A DNA stretch of 64,000 nt, taken from assembly GCA_963830385.1 (NCBI GenBank), contig CAWHMD010000011.1:1-64000 (forward strand), written 5' to 3'. Positions 1 through 7,995 of the stretch are shown here, piece after piece. Origin of the DNA: Bog-532 sp963830385. GTDB lineage: Bacteria; Actinomycetota; Actinomycetes; Streptosporangiales; Streptosporangiaceae. The notes beneath the pieces were generated by a model that ran no database searches, was not told where the DNA came from, and saw nothing but the letters and a program-made list of their open reading frames with translations. The translations under genes were made by a program, and so were the position numbers. Within the stretch, counting starts at the first letter, position 1, and each line of letters opens with the position of its first letter.

Positions 1-133
1 AGGTGTCCCCGCCGGCCCACTCGAACACGTCGAAGCCGCCGTCGACTACTTCGACTTCACCGCCCCCGACGGCAACCGCCTGAGCCTCTACTCAGAAGCT
101 CTCGCCGCCATCAAGCGGCACCGTAACGAGTAA
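1..133 (+). CDS. VOC (glyoxalase/bleomycin-resistance) family protein, C-terminal end only
   Basis: Reading from base 2, 43 codons end at TAA 131-133. The translated tail contains DYFDFTAPDGNRLSLYSE, which matches the last beta strand of VOC-superfamily proteins, where a D-P/A-D-G-N-x-L motif precedes the final metal-ligand glutamate. The gene begins outside the window, so start, length and substrate cannot be judged. It converges on the putative immunity gene 43 bp downstream. Family assignment rests on this one motif. Confidence 0.6.
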   Translation, partial: GVPAGPLEHVEAAVDYFDFTAPDGNRLSLYSEALAAIKRHRNE

Positions 134-175
134 GCCGCTGCTGTCCTGGCTGCGAAATTCGCCCACACTAATGCG

Positions 176-499
176 TCAGCCCTCGGCGAGCGCGGAAAAC
201 TTTGCCGCCAGCTCGCTTAGAAGTGCCAGTGTTTCTGGCCGTCCGGGCAAGTCTGCTGGAAGGTTCTTATTCGCGTCATCGACCAAGTGCTCGGTAATGA
301 TGCGCCGGACTTCGCGGCGCTGGCGTGGGGTTATGTCGTCAAGCCCGAACCAGCCCAGATTCTCGCCCACCACTCCTGTGAGATGCCCGGCAAGCTCGAC
401 ATCATCGGTATCCCTAGCGATGTCCCTGAGCACCCAGTCGAAGAGCCACGAAGCCGCCGACCATCGCACATCGGGCGACAAGCTGACCGTTCCCGCCAT
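176..499 (-). CDS. Putative immunity protein of the RHS toxin
   Basis: A 107-residue acidic protein of no family I recognise (N-terminus MAGTVSLSPD; contains several Trp residues, e.g. WSAASWLFDWV near residues 13-23). Its ATG (499-497) overlaps the TAA stop (501-499) of the RHS toxin as TAATG, so translation is probably coupled. A small, cytosolic, acidic protein without signal peptide directly behind the variable C-terminus of a polymorphic toxin is the standard position for its cognate immunity protein, which would bind and neutralise the toxin domain in the cytoplasm. The function is inferred from position only. Confidence 0.65.
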   Translation of the reverse strand: MAGTVSLSPDVRWSAASWLFDWVLRDIARDTDDVELAGHLTGVVGENLGWFGLDDITPRQRREVRRIITEHLVDDANKNLPADLPGRPETLALLSELAAKFSALAEG

Positions 500-3400
500 T
501 ATTGACCTACCAGAAAGACGGATGGCCCGAGCGGGCGAATGAACTCTTCGACCTGCGTAGTCTGCTGTGCCGAAAAACTCGACACGTCGATCGGAACAAA
601 ATCTGCCTTACTCATGTGATCAAGTATTCGATTCTGCAGATTAGGCCATTGTCGATCGAAAAACTTCGGGTCAAAGTTGCCCACTGCGTCATAGGTATTT
701 CCGGCCGAATCGATCCAATCGACGCCTGGCCTGGCTGACCGCTGCAGTACAACTCCTCGTTCCTGCTGGACACGTAGAGCCGTATCGTACTCATTCTGGC
801 GATACGTACCAGTGCCAGGATCCATGCCGAGCTCGCGGGACGTGTTGTACGGCGCCAGCCCCAGCGGATCGCTCAGAACCTGCGGATTTACCACGTACCC
901 ATGCGGATTCGGCGCCGCCGCCAGGCCCAGCGGATCCGGCGTCAGGTACGCACCGGCCACCGGGTCGTAGTAACGGTGCTGGTTGTAATGCAGCCCCGTC
1001 TCCGGATCGGAGTACTGCCCCGGGAACCGCAACGGCGTCGACGCTTCCCCGCGCCAGGCTGTTGTACCCCACAACGTCTGCTGCTGATGCCCCGCCAGCG
1101 TCCCGTCCGGCGCCGCCAGCTCGGTGGGGGTGCCCACCAGGTCGGTAACGATCGCGTAGAACCGGCGGTCGATCTGCTCCTGGGGGGCCTCGGCCAGGTC
1201 GCGGCATCCCTCGCCGGCCTGCCCGGTGGCCGTGGACACCTCGGCCTGCACCACCGGCGTGAAGCTCCCCGGCCGGTAGTCCCACGTGACCACCTGTCCA
1301 CTCCGGCCGCCCCGGCCAGCCACGATCGAGGAAGACTGTTCAGCCAGCACCGGGCCGTCCCAGGTGAAGTCGGTCTGCTCCACGGCCTCGCCATCCGGGC
1401 CGAGGCGCTGCTTGGCGATGCGGCGGCCGAACGGGTCATACCGGTACCGCCAGCAGACCCGCTTCGGGGTGGTCACGCCGACGAGCCGGTCGCTGGCGTC
1501 CCACTGGTACTGCCACACGTCGGGCTTGCGGGACAGCCGGGTGACCTGCCGCTGCACGACGCGGCCGCATCGATCGTGCCGGTAGCGGACGTTCCCGGCC
1601 CGGGTGAGGAGCGTCCCGCTGATCTCGCGCGCGCCCTGCCCCTCGCTTCCGCCCGAGGCCCCAGTGGCCACCGCCGGCCAGCTGCCTCCGGCCAGGTTCC
1701 CGGCCGGGTCGTACGCATACCGCTCGGCCCAGTCCGCGCCTTCGACCGCGGTCACCCGCCCGCCCCGGTCGAGCCCGATCGTCCGGGTCCCGCCCAGCAG
1801 CTCGTCGATCCCGGTCACCAGCCCGTCGCAGTTGTAGGCGTAAACCCGCCGCTGCACCACCGGTCCCTCAGGGCCCCCAGCACCCAGAGCCTGGACACTC
1901 AGGCGCCCCCGCCGGTCCCACTCCTGCGCCAGCACCAAACCGCCCGGCAGCTCGCGCCGGACCTCCCGCCCGGCCTCGTCGTAGCCGAACCGGATCTGGT
2001 GCTCGCCCGCCGCCCCGGACGTCCCGGCTGCCCCGGGCACCCCCGCCGTCCCGGCTGCCCCGGCAGCCCCGGTCGTCAGCCGCACCGGCTGGCCGGCCTC
2101 GTCGTAGTCCCACTCGGCGACCGCCCCGAACGGGGTGACCCGCCGTCGCCGGCGTCCGGCCACGTCGTAACCGGAGCTGACCGTGCGCCCGTTGCAGGTC
2201 TCGGCGGTGATGCGGCCGCACGGGTCGCGGTCGAGCCACACCTCCGCGTCCGGGTTCCGCGCGTAGACCAGCCGCCCGGCCAGGTCGTAGCCGAACGTCG
2301 TGGTGGTCCCGCCGCTGATCCTCATCGCCACGTTGCCGAGCTGGTCGTGCCGGAACGCCACCCGCTGGCCGCAGCCGTTGACCTGGCTGGTGAGCTGCCC
2401 GGCGGCGTCGTAACCGTAGCGGCTGGTGGCCCCGTTCCAGTCGGTCTCGGCCACCAGCCGGGCCCCGTCGTAGCCGTAGCTCCAGGTCAGCCCGGCCCGC
2501 CGCACGCTCGTCAGGCGCAGCCCGTGATCGTAGACGAACTCGGTGCAGACACCGTCCGGCCCGGTCATCGCCACCGGCTGGTCGAACGGCCCGTAATCGT
2601 ACCGGGTCAGGCTGCCGCCTGGGCTGAGGTGCCGGGCGAGGTTGCCTTCGGCGTCGTAGTCCCAGTATTCGGACGCGCCGTCGGGCAGCGTCCGCTCGGC
2701 CAGCCGGCCCTCCGGTGTCCACGCCAGCTCGGTGACAGCCCCATCGGCCCCCACGATCCTCGTGACCCGGCCCAGCCGGTCCCGCCGGAAGCGGGTCACG
2801 GCCCCGCCCGGGCCGGTCACCCGCACCGGCAGCCCGGCCGCGTCGCAGCCGACCAGCGTCACCGCCCCGGCCGGGTCGGTGACCGAGGCCAGGTGCCCGG
2901 CCTTGTCGTAGCCGAACCCGGTGGTGGCGTCGTCCGGCCCGGTCACCGCGGTGCGCAGGCCGCGGTCGTCGAACTCCTGCACCCAGGCGTGCCCGGCCGG
3001 GTCGGTGATCCGCACCGGCAGATCGCGTTCGTCGTAGTCGGCGCTGGCCTGGCTGCCGTCGGGCCGGGTGACGGTGGTGAGGTTGCCGTGGCGGTCGTAG
3101 CGGTAGCGGGTGACACGGCCCAGCGGGTCGGTGCAGCTCACTACCCGGCCCCGGTCGTCGTGCTGCCAGCGGGTCTGGTGCCCGAGCGGGTCGGTGATCG
3201 CGGCCACCCGGGCCTGCTCGCTGATCTGGTACCTGGTCACCGCCCCGCCGGCGTCGGTCCAGGTGGTGACCTGCGCGTCCGGCTCGTAGCAGTAGCGGCC
3301 GGACAGCGCCTGGGCGGTCCCGTCGCCGCGCACGCAGCGCCCCTGGTCGTCGTAGCAGTACTCGTAGCTGTGGGCATTCCGGTCCAGCCACCCGGTCAGC

Positions 3401-4101
3401 CGGCCGTCGCCGTCGTAGCTGAACCGCAGGGGCAGACCCGAGGAATCGACCACGCCGGCCAGGTTGCCGTCGCCGTCGTAGCGGTAGCCGATCAGCAGGC
3501 TGCCCTCCACCGCCAGGCCCGCTATGTGCCCGTCGGCCATGACCACCTGGACGTGGTAGCCGCCGGAATGGCACAGCAAGGCCGGCTGGCCCGCCTCGTC
3601 GTAGCAGAACGCCAGCTCGTGCCCGGCCCGGTCGCGCACCGCCGCCAGCGGCAGCTCGCCCTGGCCGTCGGCCGTCCGGAAGTAGGCCGGGTGCGGCTCG
3701 AACCGCCAGCTCAGGCCCTGCTGCGGGTCGGTCACGGTCCAGCCGCCGTCCGGTTCGGCCCGCAGCGGCCACGGCGCCCCGGTCACCGGCAGCACCGTGT
3801 CGCCGGCCCGGCCGGGTTCCCGGCTCTCGCCGTCCGCGGCCATTCCCGGCCGCGGCCAGATCAGCGCCCGCCCGTCCCCGAACACCCCGATGACCCGGTC
3901 CGGGCCGATCCGCAGCCGCTGGTCGAAGGTGGACGCCCAGGACCGGCCGAACCACCGGCCCGCCCGCCACGAGGACCGGTGCATGCGCTCCACCACCAGC
4001 GGCAGCACCCCGGCCAGGGTCAGGTCGGTCTGCGCGAGGATCACGTCGCCGGTGGCCACGTCGACCGGGTCGCCCGCGGTCGGGATGTCGTCCGGGGGCC
4101 T
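499..4101 (-). CDS. RHS/YD-repeat polymorphic toxin, main part (frameshifted from its N-terminus)
   Basis: About 1200 codons in frame with: a DUF6531-like entry segment (GDPVDVATGDVILAQTDL), a long array of YD repeats (e.g. YRYDRHGNLTTVTRPDG, FGYDKAGHLASVTDPAG), then the RHS core ending in the conserved cassette RYYDPVAGAYLTPDPLGL. After DPLGLAP the last 116 residues (502-849) change character: this is the variable toxin domain, with DWIDSAGNTYDAVGNFD and KADFVPIDVS. It resembles C-terminal domains of other actinobacterial and CdiA-type toxins, possibly an RNase of the BECR fold, but that is from memory. The RHS shell encapsulates the toxin and DPxGL marks the release site in this family. The frame is continuous with the upstream piece only if one base is added in the five-G run at 4094-4098 (plus strand); with it the gene is 499-5336 and encodes about 1612 residues. 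Confidence 0.8.
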   Translation of the reverse strand, partial: RPPDDIPTAGDPVDVATGDVILAQTDLTLAGVLPLVVERMHRSSWRAGRWFGRSWASTFDQRLRIGPDRVIGVFGDGRALIWPRPGMAADGESREPGRAGDTVLPVTGAPWPLRAEPDGGWTVTDPQQGLSWRFEPHPAYFRTADGQGELPLAAVRDRAGHELAFCYDEAGQPALLCHSGGYHVQVVMADGHIAGLAVEGSLLIGYRYDGDGNLAGVVDSSGLPLRFSYDGDGRLTGWLDRNAHSYEYCYDDQGRCVRGDGTAQALSGRYCYEPDAQVTTWTDAGGAVTRYQISEQARVAAITDPLGHQTRWQHDDRGRVVSCTDPLGRVTRYRYDRHGNLTTVTRPDGSQASADYDERDLPVRITDPAGHAWVQEFDDRGLRTAVTGPDDATTGFGYDKAGHLASVTDPAGAVTLVGCDAAGLPVRVTGPGGAVTRFRRDRLGRVTRIVGADGAVTELAWTPEGRLAERTLPDGASEYWDYDAEGNLARHLSPGGSLTRYDYGPFDQPVAMTGPDGVCTEFVYDHGLRLTSVRRAGLTWSYGYDGARLVAETDWNGATSRYGYDAAGQLTSQVNGCGQRVAFRHDQLGNVAMRISGGTTTTFGYDLAGRLVYARNPDAEVWLDRDPCGRITAETCNGRTVSSGYDVAGRRRRRVTPFGAVAEWDYDEAGQPVRLTTGAAGAAGTAGVPGAAGTSGAAGEHQIRFGYDEAGREVRRELPGGLVLAQEWDRRGRLSVQALGAGGPEGPVVQRRVYAYNCDGLVTGIDELLGGTRTIGLDRGGRVTAVEGADWAERYAYDPAGNLAGGSWPAVATGASGGSEGQGAREISGTLLTRAGNVRYRHDRCGRVVQRQVTRLSRKPDVWQYQWDASDRLVGVTTPKRVCWRYRYDPFGRRIAKQRLGPDGEAVEQTDFTWDGPVLAEQSSSIVAGRGGRSGQVVTWDYRPGSFTPVVQAEVSTATGQAGEGCRDLAEAPQEQIDRRFYAIVTDLVGTPTELAAPDGTLAGHQQQTLWGTTAWRGEASTPLRFPGQYSDPETGLHYNQHRYYDPVAGAYLTPDPLGLAAAPNPHGYVVNPQVLSDPLGLAPYNTSRELGMDPGTGTYRQNEYDTALRVQQERGVVLQRSARPGVDWIDSAGNTYDAVGNFDPKFFDRQWPNLQNRILDHMSKADFVPIDVSSFSAQQTTQVEEFIRPLGPSVFLVGQ

Positions 4102-5336
4102 GCGGCGGCGGCCGGATTGCCGGCCAGGCTGTCCGCGCCCGTCGCGGCCGCGTCCTCGCCCGAACCCAGCGCCACCCGCTCGGCCGCGCTGCCGGCGTCG
4201 GCGGCGGTGCCCGCCCCGTCCGTCCCCACCGCCAGCGCCACGTTCGGCAGCAGCCGCCCGGCCGCCTGGAACGGGTCGCTCGACCAGCCGGTGCCGGCCA
4301 GCCCCCGCGCCAGCTTGCCCGGGTCGGTGCCCGCCTCGGCCAGGCCCGCGCCGGTGCTGGACAGCCCGGCCACGTACTCGGCCCGGTGGTCCACGTTCCA
4401 CGGGTCCAGCGGGTCGAGGACGCGCGCGAACTTCACGATGCCGGCCACGCCGCCGACGATGCCGCCAGTGAACGCGATGTCGGCCAGGTTCGTGGCCTGC
4501 AGGCCGTCCATGACGTCGTCGCCGAGCCGGCCCCACAGCGACGGCTCGGCCGGGGCCAGCTCGGTGGCGGGCCGGATCGCGCTGGCGGCCGACGCCGCCG
4601 CCGCGTCCCGGGCCGTCCGGGCGTCGCCCAGCAGCTGGGCCGCCTGCTGCCGCAGCGCCGTCCCCGGGTCCTCGAACGCCCCCGGCGGGGTGGGCGCGCT
4701 CCCCGGGCCAGTCCCGCCGGCGACTTTCCCGCCGGCCGCCGTCCCGCCGGCCAGCTTGGTGTCGTAGGCCTGGACCGCGCGGTTGTAGGCCGCGACCTGC
4801 GCCTGGTAGCTGGCCTGGGCGTGCGCGGTGGCCTGTTGCCCCTGCTCGTACCAGGTGATGGCCTGCCGGGCCTGGTCCTGGGCGGACTCGACCGCGCCCG
4901 CGTAGGACTCCAGCGCCCCGGCGGCGGTGCTGGTCGCCGACGAGGCGTCCTGCCACTGAGCCGGGTGCGGCGTGAACCTGGCCCGGAACGCGTCGGCCGC
5001 CGCCCCGGTCCAGTGCGCGGTGTCCACCCCCCGCAGGCCCCGGGCGGTCTCGCCGAGCGCGCCCGAGAACGTCCGCAGGGTGGTCGCCGAGGACCGGATC
5101 GCGGCCGGGTCGCCGTGCACCAGCTCGGCCGGGTCGGAGGTCTCGCCCAGCTCGAGTTCGGCGACGTCCGCGCCCAGGTGATAGCCAGCCTGGTCGCCGA
5201 GCGTGTCGACGGCCCGGGCCGCACCGGTCAGCCCGGCCGCCGTCAGCCCGTCCCCGGCCAGGTGAGCGCCGTCGCTGAGCCCGGCGCCCAGGGTCTGCTT
5301 GGCGTCGTTCCACAGCGAGCCGAACAGGTCACCCAC
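4041..5336 (-). CDS. RHS polymorphic toxin, N-terminal WXG-like secretion domain (frameshifted)
   Basis: Starts at GTG 5336, 6 bp after the stop of the upstream helical protein. It encodes an Ala-rich helical region whose segment HWTGAAADAFRARF (about residues 107-120) is a WXG100-type turn, followed by a long coiled helix (YEQGQQATAHAQASYQAQ). This architecture is the N-terminal signal of type VII-secreted RHS/LXG-like toxins. Around residue 415 the frame leaves the conserved path: SLAGNPAAAAG is followed by PRTTSRP and a stop, whereas the neighbouring frame supplies PPDDIPTAGDPVDVATGDV, the expected domain entry. One extra base in the C-run (coding strand; plus strand 4094-4098) restores one gene. 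A -1 slip of tRNA-Pro on the C run is mechanically possible but the site is no canonical slippery heptamer. Confidence 0.8.
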   Translation of the reverse strand: MGDLFGSLWNDAKQTLGAGLSDGAHLAGDGLTAAGLTGAARAVDTLGDQAGYHLGADVAELELGETSDPAELVHGDPAAIRSSATTLRTFSGALGETARGLRGVDTAHWTGAAADAFRARFTPHPAQWQDASSATSTAAGALESYAGAVESAQDQARQAITWYEQGQQATAHAQASYQAQVAAYNRAVQAYDTKLAGGTAAGGKVAGGTGPGSAPTPPGAFEDPGTALRQQAAQLLGDARTARDAAAASAASAIRPATELAPAEPSLWGRLGDDVMDGLQATNLADIAFTGGIVGGVAGIVKFARVLDPLDPWNVDHRAEYVAGLSSTGAGLAEAGTDPGKLARGLAGTGWSSDPFQAAGRLLPNVALAVGTDGAGTAADAGSAAERVALGSGEDAAATGADSLAGNPAAAAGPRTTSRPRATRSTWPPAT

Positions 5337-5342
5337 CCCGGC

Positions 5343-5891
5343 TCACCCGGCCCCGCCGGTCGCCTCGGACAGCCGGTGGTAGACCGCCGCCGAGGCCTTC
5401 AGCTCGTCCCGGCCCACCGCCGACCACTGCTGTCTGGCCTGGTCACCGGCCTGGGTCCAGGTGGTGCGGCCGCCCGGGGTCTGCTCCCCGCTGGCCAGGG
5501 CCGCGTCCTGCGACCAGGACGCCTGCGCGGCCTGGCCCTCGCTCAGGTGCGGGTCCCCGGCCACCGCGACCGTGACGTTCTTGGCCACGCCGGTCAGGTA
5601 CTGCTCGGTGCTGGCGTAGATCCCGGCCGACAGGCCCAGCCGGGCGGCGAACTGGTTACCGTCCTGGACCAGCGACCGCACTCCCCACGACCACCGGTCG
5701 CAGAACCCGCCGAACGCGGCCGCCAGGTCCGGGTGGCCCGCCTGCAGCCCGGACAGCGAAACCCCGGAGAAGCCGCGCCCCACCTCGGCCGTCTCGTCCA
5801 GGCCGAGTCCCTTCAGCGCGGTGATCGTTTCGTTGATCCCGCGGGCCGTCTCGCTCAGCGCGGCCCGGTCGACCGTGAACCCGTCCGCCAT
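5343..5891 (-). CDS. EspC/WXG-like helical ESX-associated protein
   Basis: 182 residues beginning MADGFTVDRAALSETARGIN. The opening (a short beta-like stretch followed by L-x-x-x-A-R-x-x-x helices) and the overall Ala/Gly-rich helical composition match ESX-secretion-associated EspC-type and other WXG-fold chaperone partners. ATG is preceded by AAGGTGA with a 4-nt spacer. It lies 6 bp upstream of the RHS toxin start, so the two are one operon and the small protein may be the co-secreted partner of the toxin N-terminus. There is no signal peptide or catalytic motif. The family call is by composition and context. Confidence 0.6.
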   Translation of the reverse strand: MADGFTVDRAALSETARGINETITALKGLGLDETAEVGRGFSGVSLSGLQAGHPDLAAAFGGFCDRWSWGVRSLVQDGNQFAARLGLSAGIYASTEQYLTGVAKNVTVAVAGDPHLSEGQAAQASWSQDAALASGEQTPGGRTTWTQAGDQARQQWSAVGRDELKASAAVYHRLSEATGGAG

Positions 5892-6067
5892 CCCGTCACC
5901 TTTTCCCGCGTCCGGTCATATCGGGGATCACGGTCCCGGCACGGTCACGGTTCATCGCGTTTTCCGAATCATCATTTTTGGGAAAAGGGTGAACCGTGGC
6001 CGGCGTGATGCCGTTGTTGTCCGGTAACGGAAATTAGGCAAAAAGCGCAGAAAGCGAGGTGACGCGG

Positions 6068-6385
6068 GTGCCTACCGGCGAATCGGCCGTGGACCGGGCG
6101 GCCATGGCCACCGCGGCCAGCCAGGTCGAGCAGGCGGTCTCGGTGATCCAGGGACTCCAGTCGAGCATGAACGGCTACGTCAGCCAGCTGCAGAGCGGCT
6201 GGCAGGGCCAGGCCGCGTCCGCGTTCTCCAGCACCTACGAGGCGTTCAGCGCCGACTTCGCGAAGGTGCGCAGCGCGCTCCAGTCGATCCAGGAGAAGCT
6301 GGTCGCCACCCACGGGACCTATCAGGCCGCCGAAGAGACGAACACCAGCCAGGTGACCCGGGTCGCGGGTCTGCTGAACGGTTAG
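6068..6385 (+). CDS. WXG100 family type VII secretion substrate
   Basis: Encodes about 105 residues with the hallmark helix-WxG-helix hairpin: LQSGWQGQAASAFSSTYEAF sits in the middle, with a C-terminal helix ending in E-x-x-N (EETNTSQV). Length is typical for EsxA/EsxB proteins. I chose GTG 6068 because GAGGTGA lies 5 nt upstream; an upstream GTG at 6059 is in frame but overlaps this ribosome site. WXG100 proteins form antiparallel dimers and are exported by the ESX ATPase EccC. It is followed 9 bp later by a second WXG100 gene, so the pair could form a heterodimer like EsxA-EsxB. Confidence 0.9.
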   Translation: MPTGESAVDRAAMATAASQVEQAVSVIQGLQSSMNGYVSQLQSGWQGQAASAFSSTYEAFSADFAKVRSALQSIQEKLVATHGTYQAAEETNTSQVTRVAGLLNG

Positions 6386-6394
6386 GGGCACGCG

Positions 6395-6688
6395 ATGAGC
6401 GAATACACGATGGCCGTGTTCGGCACGCTCGAGGAGGGCCAGGGCGATTTCCAGCGCACCTACTCCGCGCTCCAGTCCGAGGTCTCCTCGCTGGAGTCGC
6501 AGCTGCGTTCCTCGCTGTCCCGCTGGGACGGCTCCGCCCAGACCGCCTACTACCAGGCCCAGGCGCAGTGGAACGCGGCGATGGCGAACATGGCCCAGGT
6601 GCTGAGCCAGCTGGCCACCGTCATCGGCACGGCGAACAGCAACTACCTGAACGCCGAATCGCGGAACACCGCCCTGTGGAGCGGCTGA
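6395..6688 (+). CDS. WXG100 family type VII secretion substrate (second of pair)
   Basis: 97 residues, MSEYTMAVFGTLEEGQGDFQ..., with the central turn SRWDGSAQTAYYQAQAQWNAAM, i.e. the WxG motif plus the Y-x-x-x-Q-x-x-W pattern that is common in EsxA-like partners. No Cys, no signal peptide. It is the second cistron after the first WXG100 gene, and its stop (6686-6688) overlaps the GTG start of the next gene at 6676. The pair is expected to be co-folded and exported. The divergent RHS operon starts about 170 bp upstream of the first gene, so one intergenic region could drive both arms. Confidence 0.92.
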   Translation: MSEYTMAVFGTLEEGQGDFQRTYSALQSEVSSLESQLRSSLSRWDGSAQTAYYQAQAQWNAAMANMAQVLSQLATVIGTANSNYLNAESRNTALWSG

Positions 6689-7005
6689 CCGTCCATCGCG
6701 ACGTGCTCCGCGCGGTCGCCGGCCTGCTCCGGTCCGACCTGGCCGCGCTGGACGCGGCGGTGACCCGGGTCCAGGCGGCCGGCTCCGGCGCCGCTTCGCT
6801 GCGCGGCTGGCCCGCCGGTGACGTGTTCGGCGGCCACGTGACCGCCGCCCACCAGGCCACCGTGGAACTGGCCCGCGAACTGGCCGACGCGCACCAGGCC
6901 GTCGCCGCGAACCTGGTTGCCTCGGCCGCCAGCTACGACGCCGCCGAGGCGGACAGCACCCGCGCGGTCCGGGCGGTCCCCGTGTCCGGGGCACCTGTGC
7001 CATGA
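6676..7005 (+). CDS. Small helical ESX-cluster protein
   Basis: 109 residues from GTG 6676 (VERLTVHRDVLRAVAGLL...), overlapping the end of the upstream WXG100 gene by 13 bp and the start of the next gene as ATGA (7002-7005). The protein is Ala/Val/Asp-rich with predicted long helices, and has a WPAGDVF turn near the middle, reminiscent of the helix-turn-helix hairpins of ESX-1 secretion-associated EspC-like proteins. I do not recognise a specific family. Tight overlap on both sides says it is translated in a fixed ratio with the neighbours, suggesting a chaperone or co-secreted partner role. Confidence 0.6.
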   Translation: MERLTVHRDVLRAVAGLLRSDLAALDAAVTRVQAAGSGAASLRGWPAGDVFGGHVTAAHQATVELARELADAHQAVAANLVASAASYDAAEADSTRAVRAVPVSGAPVP

Positions 7006-7952
7006 CCGTTTACCAGGTCAAGCCGGACGCGGTGCCGGCCGGCACCGGACCCCTGACGACCGCCGAGATCGCCGGCATCCTCACCCGCCTGGACCCCACG
7101 GCCCTGCAGGACGCCGGCGCCGCCCACACCCAGCTGGCCCGCGAACTCGGCGCGGTAGCGGCCCATCTGGCCCAGGAGGCCGGGACGCTGGCCGACCACT
7201 GGTCCGGGACCGCCGCCAACGCCGCGCTGGCTCAGTTCCAGCGGCTGCACGAGCAGGCCGCCACGCTGGCCGCGCAGGCCGGCCGGACCGGCGCAGCGCT
7301 CACCTGGCTGGGCACCCAGGTCCTGCCGGCGTTCCAGCACCCGGCCGACCCCGCCCAGGCCCGCCAGTTCCTCACCCAGCTCACCGCCGACCTGATCCAA
7401 GCCGACACGTCCCTCCCCTCCCAGCTGGGCACCGCTGCTCCCGTCGGCAGCACCAGCCACACCCACCCCGCCAGAAACACCAGCCACACACTGCTCCTAA
7501 GCCACCTGCAGAGCGTCTCGCCCACTCCCGCCCCCGGCGCCCCGGCGGCCACCGCCAGCTCCGCCCCACCCTCAGTCCCGGCTGCCCCCGCCGCGGTCCC
7601 GCTTGCCGCCTCCGCAGCGTCTCTGGTCCTGCCGGCCGTGGCCCTGACCCGCGTCCGTCCGGGCGCGCCACTCACACCCGCCACCCCAGCCGACCCACCA
7701 GCCGCAGCGACAACAGCAGCCGTGGAAGAAGTCCAGACGACCCCTACCCCCCTGCCCGCTCGCCCCGCCGCCCCCACGCGCCGCCCCAGCCGCACCACCA
7801 CTCCGGCCGCGAACTCCGCCTTCATGCCGGGTACCGCCACCGGCACCACCCCGCCCAGCCCGGAGCGTCTCCGCCAGTCCTGGATCACCGAAGACCGCAA
7901 CCTCTGGGGCCTCCCCGACTCCTGCGTCCCCGCCCTGATCCAAGGCACCTGA
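7002..7952 (+). CDS. WXG/PPE-like protein with Pro/Ala/Thr-rich tail
   Basis: 316 residues. Residues about 20-130 are helical with a WXG turn (LADHWSGTAANAALAQFQRL), as in PPE-like and LXG-like ESX substrates. Residues about 145-285 are a low-complexity Pro/Ala/Thr/Ser tract typical of linkers that span the cell wall. The last 35 residues regain complexity (WITEDRNLWGLPDSCVPAL). The start overlaps the preceding gene as ATGA. It is the terminal gene of the plus-strand ESX arm. It could be an exported effector or a cell-surface adaptor; no catalytic motif is visible. Confidence 0.65.
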   Translation: MTVYQVKPDAVPAGTGPLTTAEIAGILTRLDPTALQDAGAAHTQLARELGAVAAHLAQEAGTLADHWSGTAANAALAQFQRLHEQAATLAAQAGRTGAALTWLGTQVLPAFQHPADPAQARQFLTQLTADLIQADTSLPSQLGTAAPVGSTSHTHPARNTSHTLLLSHLQSVSPTPAPGAPAATASSAPPSVPAAPAAVPLAASAASLVLPAVALTRVRPGAPLTPATPADPPAAATTAAVEEVQTTPTPLPARPAAPTRRPSRTTTPAANSAFMPGTATGTTPPSPERLRQSWITEDRNLWGLPDSCVPALIQGT

Positions 7953-7995
7953 CTCACAAGAAAGCTCGCGCTCTCTGAACACCGGGCCATCGGCA

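Noticed and set aside
901..4767. Plus-strand open frame of 1288 codons opposite the RHS gene
   Set aside because: Arg/Pro/Val-rich antisense shadow without domain; the minus strand holds the YD repeats.
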